DNA from: Cladophialophora immunda
Lineage: Eukaryota; Ascomycota; Eurotiomycetes; Chaetothyriales; Herpotrichiellaceae
Direction: 5' to 3'
NCBI RefSeq assembly: GCF_000835495.1
Contig: NW_015622543.1
Location: forward strand, 682,001 to 746,000
DNA: 64,000 bases
A program made the translations under genes and the position numbers. Shown piece by piece: positions 49,233 through 59,511 of this stretch (positions are counted from its first letter, which is position 1; each line of letters opens with the position of its first letter). The notes under the pieces were generated by a model that was given only the letters and a program-made list of their open reading frames with translations, had not been told where the DNA came from and did not search any database.

Positions 49233-50411
49233 TCACAATTTGCTGTTCTCTGCCTTCGCAAACGTGCCTTCTTCGACGACATAGTCCTTGCCTTTCTCAT
49301 AGCCGAGCCACTCTCGAAGCACGTTTTCGCCACCGACCCCGACTGCCAATGCCTCGTCGTTCCAGCCGGCCTGCCCGATTTCGAAGCCGGGGCTCTCGGT
49401 CAAGTGAGCAGGGAGTTGGTGCTCGTATCCCTTGGCGACCAACTCATCGTAGGAGACGATCGGGGTACAGCATGCGTCGGTCTCGTAGAAGATGGCTTCC
49501 CATTCCGCACGAGTCTTGCTGCGAAAGCGGGCCTGAAGCACGGCCTTCATCTTGGGCCACACTCGAGGATCCTCTCGCTTGCCACCCCAGTCCTGGTCCG
49601 AAAGGCCGATGCCTTTGCAGAAGGCTTTCCAAAACGGCGGCTCCAGTGCGGCCAGTGCCATGTACGTCCCGTCATCTTTGCATTCATACACGTTGTAGTA
49701 AGGACAGCCGCCGTCGACAAGATTCTGTCCGCGCGGCTTATCCCACTGCCCTGGAAGGTGCCGGGATAACCGAGGCATTGTCGCGAGGTACGAAGCACCG
49801 TCGACCATGTTCGTCTCGACGACCTGGCCCTTGCCGGTCCGTGCTCGATATTGGAGTGCCAGAAGGATTCCCACCACACACATCAGCCCCCCACCAGCGA
49901 AATCCCCCAATAGGTTTGCCGGCGGGCTCGGTGGATGGGGGCGGCCCTCGGGGAATACGGGAGCAGATGGGCCCAGGGTTGACAACAGGCCCGACACGGC
50001 CAGGTAGTTGATGTCGTGTCCTGCCATGGTGGAATACTCCCCACGCCGTCGAAAGCCAGTCAATCGAGCAACGATGAGTCGAGGATTCTGTTGGATCAAG
50101 AACTCAGGCCTCAACCCCATCCGCTCCAAGACGCCAGGACGGTAAGGGTCGAGCAAGACGTCGCTGTTTGCCAGCAGATCAAGGAGCAGCTTTTTGCCTC
50201 GTGGCGCTTTCAGGTCCAGCGCCATTGAAGACTTGTGGCGAACGAGATTATCAGGGCTGGCCGCATTGGTCGGCCCTGCGCGGTCGACACGCAACACGCT
50301 CGCCCCGTAGTCGGCAAGCATCATACCGGCGAAGGGAGTCGTGGCAAGACCTGCCAATTCGACAACCCGGATTCCCTGGAGCGCCTGCATTTTGTCCAGA
50401 GAGTAGCTCAT
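49233..50411 (-). CDS. Alpha-methylacyl-CoA racemase-like (family III CoA-transferase fold), peroxisomal (SKL)
   Basis: An intronless gene of 392 residues of the CaiB/BaiF fold. The N-terminus has VVELAGLATTPFAGMMLADYGA and RVDR, usual in the family. Residues matching the racemase (AMACR/MCR) catalytic set are present: His in MAGHDINYLA, Asp in LLGDFAGGGLMC and Glu in NVYECKDDG, which favours racemase over CoA-transferase. Racemases invert the 2-methyl centre of branched acyl-CoAs so that beta-oxidation can proceed. The protein ends in NSKL, a strong PTS1. A methyl-branched CoA substrate would suit terpenoid-like feedstock. It lies convergent to regulator 3. Confidence 0.9.
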   Translation of the reverse strand: MSYSLDKMQALQGIRVVELAGLATTPFAGMMLADYGASVLRVDRAGPTNAASPDNLVRHKSSMALDLKAPRGKKLLLDLLANSDVLLDPYRPGVLERMGLRPEFLIQQNPRLIVARLTGFRRRGEYSTMAGHDINYLAVSGLLSTLGPSAPVFPEGRPHPPSPPANLLGDFAGGGLMCVVGILLALQYRARTGKGQVVETNMVDGASYLATMPRLSRHLPGQWDKPRGQNLVDGGCPYYNVYECKDDGTYMALAALEPPFWKAFCKGIGLSDQDWGGKREDPRVWPKMKAVLQARFRSKTRAEWEAIFYETDACCTPIVSYDELVAKGYEHQLPAHLTESPGFEIGQAGWNDEALAVGVGGENVLREWLGYEKGKDYVVEEGTFAKAENSKL

Positions 50412-51181
50412 AACCTGGGAGGATGGTGACTGAACTTTTCAGGTCTCGGTATATGCTTTAGTAAGAGATGGACCATGGCTCTTTGCACACAATCTAACGG
50501 AAAGCGGTTTACGTTCTAGGATGTCGATGTAGCTCCAATCGAGTGAAAGTTCGCGGCAGCAAACCGAGCTTGCGCAGTTGCGCATACTGGTCTTTCCTCA
50601 GGCTTAACACGTCTCCTGGACCGGTTTACTCGTGGAATTGGCTATGCGGTGAGCCTCGTTCCGACAAACAATCCATTGCCGTCTTCAATTCTCACTCAGC
50701 TTTGGGGTTCAGAGCTTTGTGATCACTTGAAACCTTCCCACTCAACTGGTCCACCATGACCGTAAAATTACCGGCTGGCGTTGAAACATACGGTATTCCG
50801 GGGGAGCTCCGCGATTCCGTGACAAGACCCACCCAAATGACGCCTCAGACCCGCTTCCGTACAGTGATTGTCTCAAAGCAGCAGATGCCAAGGATTACAG
50901 GTACCGACGAGGCTGGCGAGGCTCTTCACTATAGGGGTGACTACCACCAGACCCAAGCCGGGTACGAAGCCAATAACTCTACGCTTTCTTCGCTGGTGAG
51001 CTGCATGACGACCCGATTCACACAAGACTGCTCTTGCTCCCCTCCATAGGTGTCCCGCTTGGCGAATTGATTGGTACACGAGGCCGAATGAAAACATGTC
51101 TGAAGGTGTGACAGAAGTCTGGGCCTCTGGGGACGACAAGAAGTGAAGACGCCCCGCCAGCAGGGGGCAGATCTAGCAAAA
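50412..51181. other. Intergenic region with a possible small gene
   Basis: About 770 bases upstream of the racemase and downstream of a hydrolase; the only candidate gene is at 50756. Confidence 0.4.
50756..51049 (+). CDS. Hypothetical small protein, doubtful
   Basis: An open frame of 97 codons begins at an ATG in a good context (CCACC ATG A). Its translation has no domain, signal peptide or membrane segment that I recognise. It lies opposite to both neighbours and could be chance or the first exon of something else. Confidence 0.25.
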   Translation: MTVKLPAGVETYGIPGELRDSVTRPTQMTPQTRFRTVIVSKQQMPRITGTDEAGEALHYRGDYHQTQAGYEANNSTLSSLVSCMTTRFTQDCSCSPP

Positions 51182-52514
51182 TCATAACTTTGTTGTTCTG
51201 ACAAAAGGGCCTCCGATCATCTTCCTCCATCGATCGTCGAGGGTTTGCTTTTCGCGTAGGGGCCTAGACAGCCATGTTCGTCTATGCTCTGCCTCGTCCT
51301 TTCTCCAGAGCTGCCACTCCTTACTTATCCAATCGCCAGTATGTTTCGCCGTCTTACCCGTGGCCTCCATGGGAAGGAGGTGCCCATGTTCCTCGAGAAG
51401 GACGCTGCAGACACGTCCAAGAGGTGCTCCTCCGCTACCACCAACGCCGACTCCAGTGAGGTCGATCTTGATCTTGCAGGAATCCGGAGGACAGACTTCC
51501 GACTTCCCGCCAAAGATATAGAGGACACTCGGTCTCAATTCCGGGAGTCTGAAGAATGCTTGGGCTGCTTCAGCGCGATAGAAAGGGAAGATCAAAGGGA
51601 GAGTAGGGTTGAGGTCTGCGTGAGTCTTGCGGCTGACCGGTTTGCCGTTGATGCCGTACCCTTCGTAATTGGGACGCACGAACGTGAAGACCTCCTGGTG
51701 TATAGACGTCGTCAACGTCACAGGACGTTTTCCTTCTTGGGCGAGATTCTTCTCCGTCGAATCTAGGAGTGCCGGCACATCGCGGAGGCCATACTCAATC
51801 CAGCGCTCCAGCACCCGGGGATCCCATTGTTGATAGAATCTACTCGCCTTAAACCCCTTTGCGGCATCTTCTCGAGACGACCAGAGATCTCTTCGAAATG
51901 TCGAAAGGCGGGCGGGACTGGGGCCTTGATCGGGAGAAATAACAGAAAGTGTTTGGATGACAGGATCGATGAGAATGAGAGTAGTAAAGAGCCGTGGATG
52001 TAGGTACGCTAGGTTCACGCTTTTTACCTATGTTAGCTATATCCCGAGTCGTGAAAAGTCTGGGTTTTGGCCCATACATATGACATCCTCCCATAGAGTG
52101 GCCGATGCCTATGAAGGGCCTCGGCATCTCGTCGCGCATCAGGTTGATGAGATGAAGTAGATCCCGCGGATGGTCATTCCAGTTGGGATCGTTCCCAAGC
52201 AGCTCCTGGTTCATGATACCGCTTTGACCCTGCTGCGCAACGTCTGCCATCCAGATTCCTCGTATCCGGAAACCTTGTTGCACCGCCTGCGCGTGAAGAT
52301 CATCCCATAACGGCTCGTACAACTCTTTTGGAAACCCATTGGCATGTGCCGCAATGATTGTTATATCGCCAGGCTGAGGAACGAGGTTGTCCTTGGGGAC
52401 ATACTGCTTAACGGCTAGATGTAATACATCCTCTTGCGTGGCGCTCACAGCTTTGGGATATTCACGGATGTGTTGACATGGTATCTTATGCTCAGTGATA
52501 TTGTAAAGTGACAT
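51182..52514 (-). CDS. Alpha/beta hydrolase of the AKT2/AFT2-like peroxisomal group (ends TKL)
   Basis: A 424-residue alpha/beta hydrolase from two exons (52514-52078, 52019-51182; intron 58 nt). The N-terminus (KIPCQHIREYPKA) is a hallmark of the fungal group that includes the AKT2/AFT2 hydrolases of Alternaria host-selective toxin clusters and many uncharacterised relatives. The oxyanion/strand region is IIAAHANGFPKE, the nucleophile elbow GHSMGG, and a late His is in EEHGHLLPMEA. The end is TTKL; TKL is a weak PTS1, so peroxisomal entry is possible but less sure than for SKL. The reaction is probably hydrolysis of an ester, thioester or lactone. The similarity concerns a shared enzyme class and does not show toxin production here. 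It starts divergent from the HSL-type hydrolase. Confidence 0.87.
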
Positions 52515-53072
52515 TGTGTCCACCGGTCACAGGTGCCAGCTTGTGCCAGTCGTGGCCTGGAGTCTTCTTCGCGAGCAGATAATAGCATAGTGAAATAAGA
52601 CAGACCACAGTCTCTGCACAGGATCACAGTAGATCCACTTAGGGCCAGCCACGAAGGGGCACCAGTCATGAGCTATTAGGAGATTGAACACTAGGTTCCG
52701 AGCGCGCCGGGCGCTTGATGGGTGAAAAAGGTCCGGAACCTCAATCCTGACCAAGCCGAGGAACCAGTCAAGAGCTTTCCATTGTGAAGGAAGTCGGCCC
52801 TCGAAAACCTACCATACAGCCATTCACGCCGGGTGCCAATCCTACCCCGAGGTCATCGAAGGTATGTCCGCTTTGAAGCATCGCCTCACAGATGCCCTGC
52901 TATGTTCTCTGTGCCAACTCCGGCTGTCACCCAGATGTTAGCCGCATCCCTCACCATTATAAGCTACTCGGGACGAACTCGCCACATACAAATTTGGCAG
53001 GCTATCGGAGATTGACTCAAGCTCGCATCAAATACATGCCCTGTAAGGTACCGTGCCAGCCATCTGATCACA
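52515..53072. promoter_or_regulatory. Divergent promoter of two hydrolase genes
   Basis: About 560 bases between the divergent starts. It has CCGG-containing sites (for example TCCGGAACC near 52732). No gene seen. Confidence 0.5.
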
Positions 53073-54200
53073 ATGGCTCAAACAGTCGATTCCATCCTCG
53101 ACGTGGAGACGATTTTGTCCCTTGCAATCATCGATCCAGAGCTCGAAAGCGTATGTTTGAAGAGGCCTTAGGAAATCGTTACCGCTACTCATCCCATACT
53201 ATAGTTCATCCAAGACAACCCATTGCCTCCAGAGGACCACGATCTCCTGTCATATAAGAGGGCTGCTCTCCAACGCCATGCTGCCTCTCTTGCGGCACTG
53301 GGTCCGGCACCGGCTGAAGTTGCTCAGAGCGAGATACAGTACCCAGCAAGAGATGGAACCATGATCAGAGCTAAGCTGTTCCAGCCCAAGGTGCCCTCCA
53401 AAGACGGAAGCCCTCTGATCGTCTTCTTCCACAGTGGAGGCTTCTGTGTTGGATCCCCTGAAGGCGAAGAACTGAGTTGTCGAAATTTCGTCCAGGCATT
53501 TGGCGCCGTCGCGGTTTCGGTCTCTTATCGTCTGGCCCCCGAATTCACTTTCCCCCACGCTATCAACGATGGCTGGGATGCACTCAAGTGGATTACAGAG
53601 AATGCAACGTCCCTCGGCGCCAACCCATCACTCGGCTTCGTGGTCGGCGGCACCTCTGCCGGTGGCAGCATCGCAGCGACTCTCGCACACCTCGCTCGAG
53701 ACGAAGGTTTGGCTTTCCCACTGACCGGCCAGTACCTCGCCATGCCGATGGTTTCTCCTGCGACGGCGGTACCGGCACAGTATGAAAAGTTCTATCTCTC
53801 TCAGAAGCAAAACCGAAACGCGCCGGTTCTATCGGGACCGACACTGGAGATGTTTATCAACGGGTACCAGCCTGACGAGAACGACGCTGTCCTGTACTCG
53901 ATACTCAAGCACCCCAGGGGTCACAAAGGACTGCCTCCTGCAGTTTTCCACATCGACGGGCTAGATCCACTGAGAGACGAAGCGATCATTTACGAACATA
54001 TCTTGAGCCACGAGGCCGGATGCAAGACAAAGAGGTATCTCTACCCCGGACTGCCACATGCGCATTTCCTGTTCTTCCCCTTCTTGGAGGCCAGCAAGAA
54101 GTTCAGGATCGAACAGATCGAAGGCATGGGCTGGTTGCTAGATAGAAAGCCAGACTTTACCACGGTAGTTATAGACCCAAAGGCTGGCCCAACTCCATGA
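53073..54200 (+). CDS. Alpha/beta hydrolase of the hormone-sensitive-lipase (GDXG) type
   Basis: A 357-residue esterase/lactonase-type enzyme from exons 53073-53150 and 53205-54200 (54-nt intron). The oxyanion-hole motif is HSGGF, a variant of HGGG; the nucleophile is the Ser of GGTSAGG; Asp is in DGLDPLRDE and His in LPHAH, so the triad is complete. This class includes bacterial epsilon-lactone hydrolases acting on BVMO products in monoterpene degradation, as well as general esterases. There is no signal peptide or PTS1 (ends PTP), so it is probably cytosolic. It lies beside the BVMO (convergent), which fits a role in opening the BVMO's lactone; that is inference from context and class. Confidence 0.88.
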
Positions 54201-54442
54201 AATGGAGCCAGATTCACGAATCCAGACAGATTATCATGTTCAGTGAGTTCGTTGATGTGAAGTTTTCGTCGACAAGGTCTACAGAATACTTTCTATGGGC
54301 AATTTTAAATACAACATCAAGTGTCCTCGTCACCGCACATGGCCGAGTGTGTCACTGACTCCCCTCAGCCGGCGAGCCACCATTGCACGCACCCCTGCCG
54401 ATTCTGTGCTTCGTCATTCCGCTTTCGTGTTTCCGAGATTTA

Positions 54443-56618
54443 TCAGTGATCGTGATTGCCGTTGATCACTACGCCGTTCACAGTCTGGTGCTGGGCTCCG
54501 TTCACGACGCCTTGAGAGGCAAGAATCTCGGCCAGGTTGTGTCTGCGTCGGATGTGAGCCGATGCATCAGCCGGTCCCAGGAACCATCTATTTGGGGAGT
54601 ACAGATCAGCAGGAGTTAAAATAAACACACGCAGTGCGTGTTGGCGGTGCCACATAGAAAGGCACGGAGAGGACTCACGTAAGATCGATATCAGTCTCTT
54701 CGCCTTTCAGCTTCGCGAGGTGGCGCTTCGTTTCCCCCCGGGTAAATCCACTGGCCAACCAGGCAAATCTCATCTCCGGCCGCTGTGAGAGACTCTTCCA
54801 GTCAAAATCTTCGTACCTGTGGCTCTGGAGGAGTTCGAAGTAATGCAGTCGAGATCCCGGGTGCAGGGAGACCAGCGGGCCGTCCTTCTTGCCGTTCTTG
54901 TACGTGCTGACGCACGGCGTGTTCCACGCGGTCTTGGTGAGCCACGCGAAACAGTGCTGTTGCCACGCATCAACCACCTCGCGCTTGGGACAGACGGACC
55001 CGTAGTTCTCGGTCTGCATTTTGCGGACCAGGTCCGCAATGTAGTCGGTGATGATGTCGATCGAAGAGACCAGGCTCCCGTGGCCGATGGCGCTCGCGGG
55101 GCCGTTGTAGACGAAGTAGTTTGGCATATCGGTGGTCGTCACCGAGAGGTAGGCCTTTGGGTTTTCCTTCCACTCTTCCTGGAGGTCGACGTTGTTTCGA
55201 CCTAGCACCGGAAATCGAGGGGCAAACCCGACATTGAAGCCGGTCGCGCAAATGATCGAATCCACCTTCACCTCTTTGCCGGATGCAGAGCGCAAGCCGT
55301 CCTTGGTGAAGGAGTCGATCTCGCCCCAGACCACTTCCACTTTGTCCGAGGCCAGGGCTTCGAGGTAGCCAATCCCGGGCGTTGCGCGCCGGCACCTGTC
55401 CCAGGTCAGCTTGATATAGCGAGGGTATTGGCTTCTGAAGCTTACCCAACGGCGAACTCTGGGAGAAGCAGTTTTATCAACTCGGGTTTCTTTGCGAGCT
55501 TTGTCGTCATCTGTTTGGTGGCAAAGTCTTTGGCGACCTGCTGTTCCGCACTGTGCTTCATGTAAATACGGAAGCTGTTGTTCAGCTCAGCCTCTACACC
55601 CTTTCGATACTCGTAGTACTTGTCGAGGTTATTGGCCCAATATTCTTTCTGTTCCTCGGTGAAGATGATGTTGGTGCCGTCGGGCCCGGCATATTTGGAC
55701 GCGAATCCTGCTGTGACCCAGGTCGGGTTGCGAATGAACACATAGACCTTTTGGGCCTCATCCAAGATGGCTGGGAGTATCTGTATACCACTGCTTCCGT
55801 TCCCAATGAGAGCCACGGTCTCACCTTCGAAGGACTGGTGCTCTTTGGGCCAGGCGGCCGAGTGGAGGATACGACCCTGATATGACTCTCTGTTTGGAAC
55901 GGCGGGCCACTTCCAGTCGTTGACGAAGCCGGTGGCGTTGATGAACACATCACACTCGTCTTCGAACGTGGACAATGTGACGCCTCCATTGCCAGCCTGG
56001 TCGGAGTGCGTCGATGGGAGTTCTTCTGTGCCGAGACGCTGTACGGTCACGGTCCACTTGCAGCGCTGCTCGTCCCATCTCGCACCAACGACCTTGTGAC
56101 AGGTGTGGATGTACTTTCGAAGATCGAATTGGTCCGCCACGTCATTGAGATACCGACAGATCTCAGCACTCGACGCATAGTAGCTTGAGAAGTACGGATA
56201 TGGAGCCCAGGCAAATTGATAGTTGTGCACCGGAATGTCACATGCACAGCTGGCGAAGGGAGTTCAGTCAGCTCAATTACCTTACATGAAGCTGCGAGGG
56301 AACAAAGCACCACAGTACTTACCCAGGATATCGGTTCTCGTACCAGGTCCCTCCGATCCCAGCGTCTTTCTCATAGATCGTGAGGTCCACGTTTTGAAGG
56401 ATCTCGCCCTGGTTTACTTCGTGGGCAAAGGATATACCACTCAGACCACAACCAGAAATGATGACTTTGAGGCGGCGAGGCGTCCGAAGCGGGATTTGGG
56501 ACATATAATAGGCCAGGTTGTCCTTGTCCTTGTAGGAGTCCGTCACGGCGACGGGGTCTGGCGCGATTGGAGCCAGGCTCTGAAAGAAAGCTGTTGCTTC
56601 GGCCGCTGCCATTGTCAT
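54443..56618 (-). CDS. FAD-dependent Baeyer-Villiger monooxygenase
   Basis: A 653-residue class B flavoprotein monooxygenase. Four exons (56618-56323, 56249-55446, 55395-54679, 54587-54443) join in frame. The FAD motif GCGLSGIS is near the start, followed by EKDAGIGGTWYENRYPG and CDIPVHNYQF; the BVMO fingerprint is YQGRILHSAAWP (F/Y-X-G-X3-H-X3-W-P); the NADPH Rossmann motif is GNGSSGIQ; ATGFNVGF follows. Such enzymes insert oxygen next to a carbonyl, turning cyclic ketones into lactones. The gene is divergent to the enoyl-CoA hydratase/isomerase. A short final exon adds a hydrophilic tail ending NGNHDH. No targeting peptide is seen. Confidence 0.93.
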
Positions 56619-57105
56619 ACAGGAGGGTTTTAGGTATCTCGTTCTGGGAGTTTGGAATTTGGAATTTGAGGTTCTGCCAATTCTAGCTTCTTCAACCGAG
56701 CAATATGTAGAGGCGATAGATATCGCTCCAAGTAGAGAAGCTCACTATAGGTCAACCTCACGAACTGTCGCGAACAATTCTGACTGGTGGAACCCGGTCT
56801 GTATCATGTTCCCGCTTCCGTTCAAGTGACTCCACAACTTTCCCCGGAATCGTCCCCCGCCTGAAACATATACTGTGAATGCCTTCTGGCCCTCACGGGA
56901 ACAGACATTGGTGATCCAGGCTCATGGAGCCTCGTCTTTTCCGAGGGATCGGTGTAGCCCGTCCTGGGCTGGTCTTCCGGCCGTTCACAACCGAGACCCT
57001 CTTCAGCGGTCCATTGCCGGCCATTCATTCCTATGAGCACGAAGATTGAAGAATCGAAAAGTCGTTCGATGTTTGAGGAATGTTGCACAGGCTACAGTGA
57101 CAACC
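56619..57105. promoter_or_regulatory. Divergent promoter of BVMO and enoyl-CoA hydratase/isomerase
   Basis: About 490 bases between divergent starts, so co-regulation of the two genes is plausible. No convincing conserved site was picked out. Confidence 0.5.
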
Positions 57106-57933
57106 ATGTCTCAATTATTCACTCTCCCATTGACTTCCAAGCCCGGTTCAGTTGCAACCCCGGGCGCAGTGGTCGTGACCACACCTTCTCCGAGTGTCTA
57201 CCTTGTCACCTTCCAGTCTGAACCAGATAACCGGCTGACTCCGGCTCTCAACAGCACTCTTCGCCTGTCTCTTCTGATAATCCGCCAGAGGTACCCAAAG
57301 GGCGTGGTGATCATCACGTCAGCAATCGCCAAGTTCTTCTCCAATGGCCTGGACTATGAGTCTGCCATGGCCGATCCCACCTTCTTCCAGTCGAGTCTGT
57401 ACCCTCTCTGGCACACAATCCTCACGTACCCAATGCCGGTCGTTGCTTTGATGAATGGGCATGCCTTCGCAGGCGGTCTCCTCCTGGCTCTCTCTTGCGA
57501 CTATCGGATCATGAACCCACATAGAGGGTTGACATGCTTGAACGAACTGGATCTAGGGGCCGAGCTCCGGCCGGGAATTTCTGTCCTCCTACAACAAAAA
57601 TTGACAAGTAACAAACTGCTCCGAGAGGTTGTGCTGGAATCAAAGCGTTACACTGGTGCCCAAGCCCTTGAAGCGGGGCTCGTTGATGGCCTTGGAGGCC
57701 TGGACGAGGTTCTGGCCTTCATCGAGAAGAAACAGCTCCTGAAAAAGGCGGCGAGTCCGGTGTACGGGTCAATCAAGGAGGCTACCTTTTATAGGGAAAC
57801 AGTCTTGACCTTGGAACGTGAGGATGCAGACATGGTGGCACACAATGCACGTAAAGAGTATCTGAAGAAACAGTCAGAGGCTGAGGAGCAGGAGGTAAAT
57901 CAGCTTCATATTTCTCAGAAGGCAAAGCTATAG
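57106..57933 (+). CDS. Enoyl-CoA hydratase/isomerase family, peroxisomal (AKL)
   Basis: An intronless crotonase-fold enzyme of 275 residues. Landmarks: ITSAIAKFFSNGLDYE (oxyanion hole), PVVALMNGHAFAGGLLLALSCDYRIM, and LNELDLGAEL, where the Glu in NELDLG occupies the place of the catalytic Glu of delta3,delta2-enoyl-CoA isomerases; this suggests isomerase more than hydratase activity. The C-terminus is AKL, a standard PTS1. It would move a double bond or hydrate enoyl-CoA during peroxisomal beta-oxidation. AKT3-type proteins of the same fold occur beside AKT2-type hydrolases in Alternaria clusters. ATG 57106 is the first Met with domain continuity; upstream frame starts at TTG. Confidence 0.9.
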   Translation: MSQLFTLPLTSKPGSVATPGAVVVTTPSPSVYLVTFQSEPDNRLTPALNSTLRLSLLIIRQRYPKGVVIITSAIAKFFSNGLDYESAMADPTFFQSSLYPLWHTILTYPMPVVALMNGHAFAGGLLLALSCDYRIMNPHRGLTCLNELDLGAELRPGISVLLQQKLTSNKLLREVVLESKRYTGAQALEAGLVDGLGGLDEVLAFIEKKQLLKKAASPVYGSIKEATFYRETVLTLEREDADMVAHNARKEYLKKQSEAEEQEVNQLHISQKAKL

Positions 57934-58377
57934 GTCTCAGTCGCCTCAATGCACTTGATATCACATTCGGAGTAGTTTTCTTAACCGGGACGCATCACTT
58001 TTGTTTTATTCTGTCAGAGTTGACTCGAATCATGGTTCGACGCATGTGATGTGCGCGCCAGATTACGCATAATATCAAAACTTGCATAGTTGTTCGACCT
58101 AGAAGCATCCGCCTTGGACTACTAGATTAAAGATTTCACATATCGAGAGCGACCATACAAGTCCGGAAAATTACAGTTCCAATGGCGGAAGCGGGACTCC
58201 CGGGGAGGAGGGGGGGAGGCATTTATCTGCTCCTAGTAGTCAAGCGATTCCTATCAAGGCGCGAGTCGCCTCAGTGGCCGATCTCACAAAAACATCATCT
58301 TACTCTCTCAGGTGGTGCAGATATGTTCTCCGTCCAACGATAGTCGTGGTTCTATCCGCACCTCAGAGATCTACCTC
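57934..58377. other. Promoter region of the alcohol dehydrogenase
   Basis: About 440 bases between two plus-strand genes. It includes a G-rich block near 58200. A CAG at 58316 might be an acceptor if a 5' UTR intron exists. No gene. Confidence 0.45.
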
Positions 58378-59511
58378 ATGATGGAAGAGGTCGAGGCCAT
58401 AGTAAGCTATCCTCCTACCAGTGGACCAGACTGGCGTCTCGAAAGGATCAAATTCTCTCGTCCGTTGCAATCTCACGAGCTCAGAGTTCGGATGGTGGCC
58501 ACTGGGATCTGTCACACGGACATTGCATTATCATCTCTCCCGCCCGGGATGATGGGGGTCGAGTATCCGAAAATCCTCGGCCACGAAGGCGCCGGGTTCG
58601 TGGAGGAGGTCGGCTCTGACGTGAAGGCAGCCAGACCCGGGGATCCTGTCCTCCTATCCTTCAACTACTGCGGTGACTGCGAACTGTGCAAAGAACAAAG
58701 GCAGCCGTACTGCTTGAGCTTTGACCGGCTCAATCGAATCGGGGACAACAGTGTGTACCAATCGTCGACCGGCGAGGCGATTTACGGCAAATTCTTCGGA
58801 CAGTCGAGCTTCGCCGCCGCGGCTGTGGTTCAGGAAGCCTCTGTCGTGAATGTGAGAGGACTGGTGTCGAACAGAGACGACCTTAAGCTGTTGGCACCTC
58901 TCGGATGTGGGCTCATGACGGGTGCGGGAGCCGTGTTGAACTCGGCCGCACCCACACAACATGACATAGTCCTGGTCACCGGGCTCGGGGCAGTCGGCAT
59001 GGGTGCGATCATGGCAGCGAAGGTGCTCGGCTGCCGGGAAATCATCGCTGTCGACATCGTGGCCGAACGTTTGGAAGTCGCCAAGGACCTTGGAGCGACA
59101 CAAGTTGTCGAGAGCACTGGCTCTCCCTCTCAAATGGTCGAAGCCGTGCGTCGAAGCGTGCAGGATCGAAGAATCAGCTACGTGGTAGAAACAACTGGCA
59201 TGTCATCGGTCATTGGATGGGCCTTGCAGGCACTGGGACGTCCTGGAAAGCTCATTCTCGTTGGACTCCCCCGGCCGGGCACAGAACTTGGACTTCAGCT
59301 CTCAGACTTTTTCGATATGCGAACGACCATTGAAACCCACTTGTTGGGTCACAGCACCAGTCAATCACTGATTCCGACCCTGTTGCAATGGTGGAAAGAC
59401 GGCAAATTTCCCGTGCAGAGGATCGTGCGCTTCTTTCCGGCAAGTGGCGTGACGGAGGCAATCCAAGAAACCAAAAGGGGCAATGTCATCAAGGCTGTCG
59501 TTGTTTGGTAG
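58378..59511 (+). CDS. Zinc-dependent alcohol dehydrogenase, aryl-alcohol type
   Basis: A 377-residue medium-chain dehydrogenase, intronless in the coding part. Catalytic zinc ligands are Cys in GICHTD, His in LGHEGAGFVEEVG and Cys in LGCGLMTGAGAV; the structural zinc loop is CGDCELCKEQRQPYC. The NAD-binding motif is TGLGAVGMG. This pattern (FNYCGDCELC) matches benzyl/aryl-alcohol dehydrogenases of the XylB/AreB group, which oxidise primary aromatic or allylic (for example perillyl-type) alcohols. ATG 58378 is used (two Met in a row); upstream in-frame codons are GTG. In the pathway it would supply an aldehyde or ketone. No targeting signal seen. Confidence 0.9.
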   Translation: MMEEVEAIVSYPPTSGPDWRLERIKFSRPLQSHELRVRMVATGICHTDIALSSLPPGMMGVEYPKILGHEGAGFVEEVGSDVKAARPGDPVLLSFNYCGDCELCKEQRQPYCLSFDRLNRIGDNSVYQSSTGEAIYGKFFGQSSFAAAAVVQEASVVNVRGLVSNRDDLKLLAPLGCGLMTGAGAVLNSAAPTQHDIVLVTGLGAVGMGAIMAAKVLGCREIIAVDIVAERLEVAKDLGATQVVESTGSPSQMVEAVRRSVQDRRISYVVETTGMSSVIGWALQALGRPGKLILVGLPRPGTELGLQLSDFFDMRTTIETHLLGHSTSQSLIPTLLQWWKDGKFPVQRIVRFFPASGVTEAIQETKRGNVIKAVVVW

